64,000 nt of DNA from Monosporascus cannonballus. Taxonomy: Eukaryota > Ascomycota > Sordariomycetes > Xylariales. The DNA lies in contig QJNS01000238.1 of the NCBI GenBank assembly GCA_004154925.1, positions 53,702-117,701 of the forward strand. The letters run 5' to 3'. The position numbers and the translations under genes are program-made. The notes below the pieces were generated by a model. It ran no database searches and had not been told where the DNA came from. It worked only from the letters and a program-made list of their open reading frames with translations. Below, piece by piece: positions 60,222-64,000 of the stretch. Position 1 is the stretch's first letter. Each line of letters begins with the position of its first letter.

Positions 60222-60653
60222 TTACCATCGATCCTCTTCCATACGGACATTGACAGCGCCCGTCCTTAGATAACGATAGGAGATACGAAAATGACGGCTG
60301 TGCGCCTTCTCGGAAGGATTACTTACATTTCCATTTACGTGTTCCGGTGCTTCGTGCTTGCGGTGCTGTTGCTTATCATGTCGGTAGACTTCGTATGGCA
60401 GGTGCTTAATATATTCCAACAGGTTAACGTGCTCGTGCTCGACGTCGTGGACTTGCCGACCCTCGTTGTCGTGCTTTTCGTCTACGCCCTGCTCTTTGAT
60501 ATAGCATGCGCACTGTGCTCGCGTCCATTCCGAAGCCCCGGATCCCCGCCGAGAAAGGCCATGTCAAGAGGAAGTCCGGGCCATGATTGCTGCGAATTTC
60601 GGAACGAACGCCGTTATCGCTTGGGAAGCGCGGCCGGAAGTAGTCCGTTCTAA
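60222..60653. other. Competing open frames on both strands
   Basis: Plus strand 60,291-60,653 has a true ATG and 120 codons with two hydrophobic stretches (YISIYVFRCFVLAVLLLIMS and PTLVVVLFVYALLFDIACAL), i.e. a possible small two-span membrane protein. The minus strand is also open from about 60,582 to 60,222 and encodes a charged, histidine-rich peptide (EYIKHLPYEVYRHDKQQHRK). One is probably the shadow of the other. A hydrophobic frame opposite a charged one is a common artefact, so neither is trusted. Confidence 0.25.
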
Positions 60654-60846
60654 GGCGGAGACGCTGGAGACGGTCGTGGAAAGTACTGATGTTGTACAGG
60701 AAGCTATCACAAGTGATAAACTCCAATGAGAACAGGAAAGGGGTGGCAGTAATAACTGGAACCCTCTATCCTTAAGCCTACGTCATAGCCTGGGACTTGA
60801 GGGAGAAGAGAAACCAGGAAAAGCTGTCATAACCATAGAGCACAGA

Positions 60847-61440
60847 GTGGAAATCTCGCTCCCACCTAATCGGTCTACCCGAGACCACATCGGGCGTGAC
60901 GGTTGGGGGTCGCCGGGTTCTGCGGATCTGCCGGACATTGAGTATGCGCAGGTGCTCGCGGAGCTTCCGAGCCTAATCGAGTTAAAGGTGGTGTCGCCGG
61001 CGCCGCAAGATGCGGGCGTAGCTTCCGACACGCTAGCACTGGACCCCGATGCCGTGGTGCTCTTGCAGCGCGCCGCGATTACGTCGGACACCTGGTGGAC
61101 TTGGGAGTGCTACCGTCCGATGAAGATTTCGAACGGAAATCCGAATGGCCCCTCGTGCCGGAGTTTCTGAACGCATATGCGCGCGCCTGCTTCTTCACTG
61201 GGCCTATGACTCGCGCGTTATTCCAGAACCGTACGCATCTATTCGCCGAGGTGCTTCGCGTCGTATGGCCACTCGACCCGTTTACCCTGTATTGCTATTG
61301 GCTTTAAGGTGGCGACGACGAGGGAACGTATGATGGTAGCGAAACTGACGGTGGCAGCGGGGGACACATCGACGACGACGCGCCAAAAGACGGCAGCCCC
61401 ACGATACCTACGTGAAGCATCGTCTCCGGCTCGCTTAATC
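60847..61440 (+). pseudogene. Decayed coding region with a frame change and an internal stop
   Basis: From 60,847 one frame gives a protein-like sequence (YAQVLAELPSLIELKVVSPA, LALDPDAVVLLQRAAITSDT). Near 61,090 the coding character moves to another frame (LVDLGVLPSDEDFERKSEWP, VPEFLNAYARACFFTGPMTR, LFAEVLRVVWPLDP). A TAA at 61,305 follows, after which the same frame continues as an acidic glycine-rich stretch (GGDDEGTYDGSETDGGSGGH) until 61,413. One base missing near 61,090 plus a nonsense change would explain this. The protein family is not recognised. Composition is normal, so this is not RIP decay. Confidence 0.4.
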
Positions 61441-61812
61441 TCGGAAGCTGAAATAACGTACGCTCATCCAACGCCAGCTGACGCTTTTCAGCCACAACGC
61501 AATAGATATAGAGACAGGAACTCGTCAGTCAACTCCCGGTCACGCTACCGGACGGCCCCTATGACGCCCATGAGCAAGTTCGGCGGCAACGGAGATGCTA
61601 ACAGAAGCTTGGATACCCTGGATACGTTCGCGCGTATGAAACGGCCCTATACTGTTAGCAGGCTGCCGTCCTCGAGTGCAAACCTAAGCTTAAGGCCTGT
61701 CTCCGTCTCGCAAAGGCCTTAACGCTCGGAGGTCTTAGGCGCCTGGGGTTGGTAGTCTTAGGGGTTGTGTCGTTATACGACTTGCGACGCCGGAAGATAG
61801 GCTACGCGGGGT

Positions 61813-62028
61813 TTGCTGGTATGTGTTAAGGCTCGGCGACGAGATTTGAGGAATAGACCAATTCTTGGACGTGGACCTATGTGTCTCGGAAGTGGTATTC
61901 CAAAGCGTAACACTGCTGAGGCACCCACAGCCATTTTGAATTACTTTGAGAAAGCGCTTCTTGGTCAACTTGAAGCCGGCTGGGATTTGACTATCCGACG
62001 CCCACGAATAGAGCGCAAGGCAACCTAA
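61813..62028 (+). CDS. Doubtful open frame, 71 codons
   Basis: Starts at a non-ATG codon. Basic then amphipathic (NYFEKALLGQLEAGWDLTIR). The opposite strand is open as well (61,735-62,091, with a hydrophobic start). I cannot decide between them; either could be an exon or chance. Confidence 0.2.
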   Translation: MLVCVKARRRDLRNRPILGRGPMCLGSGIPKRNTAEAPTAILNYFEKALLGQLEAGWDLTIRRPRIERKAT

Positions 62029-62712
62029 CGAGGAAATGAGAGCAAGAAAGGATATGAGGGCTGTGGTACCCTCGAGAAGCACTGCATACATGCGATGACG
62101 TTTGGATATCGGGGATTACAGATATGGAATTCTGCATTTTGCAGTTGCATGGTCTGTAAACTACCCTTTTATAGTGTCCAATGTAATGGTCTTTAAATAC
62201 CTGTTCATCCCGCCACCCGTCATCCCCCGTCATGTTACATTTCCCTTTCGTCATACGTTACGAAGAAAAAATAAAAAGGAAAAAAGACAAATCATGAAAG
62301 TAATATATCGAGGGAAGGGAAGGGCGAAAGGGCAATTAGTGGAAATAGTATGTCCCTACCATCGGCCGAGGAACGATGCGACAATAAAGAAGCATGAAAA
62401 GGAATTTTGTACACAACAAGGAAACATCACGTCCCCGCAGACTACACGGCGACCTTATAACAAATGCCATAACAAGGATGCATATGCGTGACAAATGTCC
62501 ATAATATGGCGCAATGACAGGGTATAATTGGGAAATTGCCTTTACCAGCGCTATATTCCGCTCGAGAACCTTTCACCTGGTTGGCCATTATATGGGCTGT
62601 CTGGCGCCCTCAATCCTGACACCACTCTTGGCTTTTCTCCCATTCTTGGGGAAAAATTTGGTGCCGCAATAGGGAGGGCGATCCTCGGCACCGGCCTTTC
62701 CGCGCCTCATCT

Positions 62713-63276
62713 ATGCCTAGCTGTTCGCCGAAGCCCGTCTGCCATGGAGGCTGGGGTAGAAAGGGTACATTCTACTTGACAGACGTGCCGCCAGGGTTGT
62801 ACCGGTATAAGCTGTCAAGATCGTCAGAAGTGGCAGCTCGACGGCACAGGCAGGGACGTACCAGAAGAGTCCTTGCTCAACATCGATGGCGTGGTAAAGT
62901 TTCACCGTGGAGTAGGGCTTCACAGCTGCCACACTATGGCCTCTATCCACGGAACTTAGCCATGCTTTTGTCGATGTTGCTCTGGGCTCTAGCTCGATGG
63001 GCCGCGATCGCTTGTTCCGATGAAACTGAGGTACGGAAAGGCAAGGCGGTGATGGGATCGCCGCCTTCGTTTGCGGTGCGCATGAAGTCATGGGCTCGTT
63101 GGGAAGAGGAGGTTCTATTGTTATCTAAGGAGAACCTGTGTTGCTCTTTCGCCGATTGGGTGCTGTGGCAATTGGGTGTCAGTACGGTGGGCTTGAAGGT
63201 TGGGGTAGGTAATGGAGGAGTCGCCTATGGGACGGGTGAGACGGTGACTGTGCCTCGAGGTTTTGAGAAGACGTGA
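62713..63276 (+). CDS. Hypothetical open frame, 187 codons
   Basis: The longest continuous frame in the right-hand region, ATG at 62,713, TGA at 63,274-63,276. The product is basic and cysteine-bearing at the start (MPSCSPKPVCHGG), with a possible membrane stretch (LAMLLSMLLWALARWAAIAC) around residues 82-101 and a glycine-rich end. No domain recognised. Minus-strand frames cover the same bases (62,717-63,091 and 63,121-63,501). It may be chance in a G+C-balanced tract. Confidence 0.25.
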   Translation: MPSCSPKPVCHGGWGRKGTFYLTDVPPGLYRYKLSRSSEVAARRHRQGRTRRVLAQHRWRGKVSPWSRASQLPHYGLYPRNLAMLLSMLLWALARWAAIACSDETEVRKGKAVMGSPPSFAVRMKSWARWEEEVLLLSKENLCCSFADWVLWQLGVSTVGLKVGVGNGGVAYGTGETVTVPRGFEKT

Positions 63277-64000
63277 GAGAGGAACATAGACTGAGAAGGC
63301 GTGTAAGATGGCTGAAGAGTATATGCGGATTGGGCTATGAATCGGCTGCAAGCGAGCGTGAGGCTGATGATATACGTGTGTACCAGCACGCCTAGGGGGA
63401 AAGAAAAGGAGCGGACGGTAGGGTATCTGAGAAGGGTGGAGTGTATGCCGGTAGGGAAACCTGAAAAAGGGACCGGCGGTTGAGGACAAGAGACAAATCA
63501 AAGGTATCCAAGTCTCGGCAATTGAATTATGCTCAAGTCGAGCATACGTACCCGTTGCAGGCAGCGTTTTGAGAGGTATCGCTCATGTTAACTTAGCAAG
63601 GGGAAAGTGGTGATGGATTGACTATGTGGGCAGTATACATATAATGGTGAATGTCCTTATGCTGTCGATGCCGAGCTTCCAGCTATTCAGGGTGATAGGA
63701 TCGTCTGTCATCACGAAGTTTGCACTTTGACAGCGGGAATCGTCGGGTTTATATAATGCAAATACCATCATGGGATCCGCATGAGAAGAAGGCAGCCATG
63801 TTTTCGGTGAAGTTGGATAACATTCAATCTACTGGTCGAGGAGATATTGGCCATGTATCTTGACATGTAAGTCCAGCGGGCGGAAGGGTGGAAAACCCAG
63901 TCCCTCTCACCACACTTATCATATGGTGTTGTAGAGCTTTAATGTTAGTCGCGTCTCACCAGCTTTGGCTAAATGGCGGACGCATTACTGTGGGGGGGTG

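Larger units (their letters stand above)
59636..64000. other. Balanced-composition region with only weak open frames
   Basis: About 4.4 kb outside any retrotransposon. Overlapping open frames of 60-187 codons occur on both strands without a clear winner, and no conserved domain was recognised. 59,636-60,220 and 63,300-64,000 hold nothing I can support. The short decayed frames may be remnants of genes damaged by the neighbouring transposons, or introns may hide exons that I cannot join with confidence. Confidence 0.5.

Overview
The window looks like a compartmentalised nuclear genome of a filamentous ascomycete (Pezizomycotina). Long tracts of very high A+T contain Ty3/gypsy LTR retrotransposons full of stops in every frame, the pattern left by repeat-induced point mutation (RIP). 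They alternate sharply with balanced-G+C islands that carry a short-intron gene and a Fot1/pogo-like transposase relic. I cannot name the species.

Layout. Positions 1-38,707 are almost entirely nested retrotransposons. The left end holds the 3' part of element G (1-2,150), then one D-family element whose 5' half (2,151-6,399, minus) and 3' half (6,400-9,306, plus) are inverted relative to each other, then 1 kb of AT-rich flank. Element A (10,376-38,702, target duplication GTTCG) is interrupted by element D (17,292-37,495). D is itself interrupted by element B (18,065-25,392, duplication TTATT) and element C (26,712-32,202, duplication TTATT). Positions 38,708-44,261 are a gene island: a broken DDE transposase (minus), a solo LTR, a three-exon C2H2-like/MYND zinc-finger gene (plus), and two small unrecognised open frames. 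Positions 44,262-59,635 are element E, carrying a solo LTR inside its own LTR (44,444-44,835, duplication CGAAC) and element F (48,507-56,369, duplication CGTAT). F in turn contains a B-family solo LTR, which was split by a TRIM-like mini-retroelement and a short duplicated segment. A second TRIM copy lies at 57,838-58,322. Positions 59,636-64,000 are balanced in base composition but hold only weak or decayed open frames.

How the parts relate. Element orientation follows from polypurine tracts, from gag, protease, reverse transcriptase, integrase and chromodomain remnants, and from the LTRs. All members of the A and B families that retain their 3' end carry an extra open frame on the strand opposite to gag-pol, between the end of pol and the 3' LTR. 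It encodes a cysteine-rich segment followed by a basic coiled coil, and in element B it overlaps the end of pol tail to tail. Within each family the R-U5 half of the LTR is conserved while the U3 half has been replaced. Remaining cytosines in the AT-rich tracts sit largely in CpG. The least mutated patches appear to be those unique to one element, as expected if RIP acts on duplicated sequence.

Limits. All homology calls are by eye from translated remnants, LTR boundaries and direct comparison of copies inside the window. No database search was possible.
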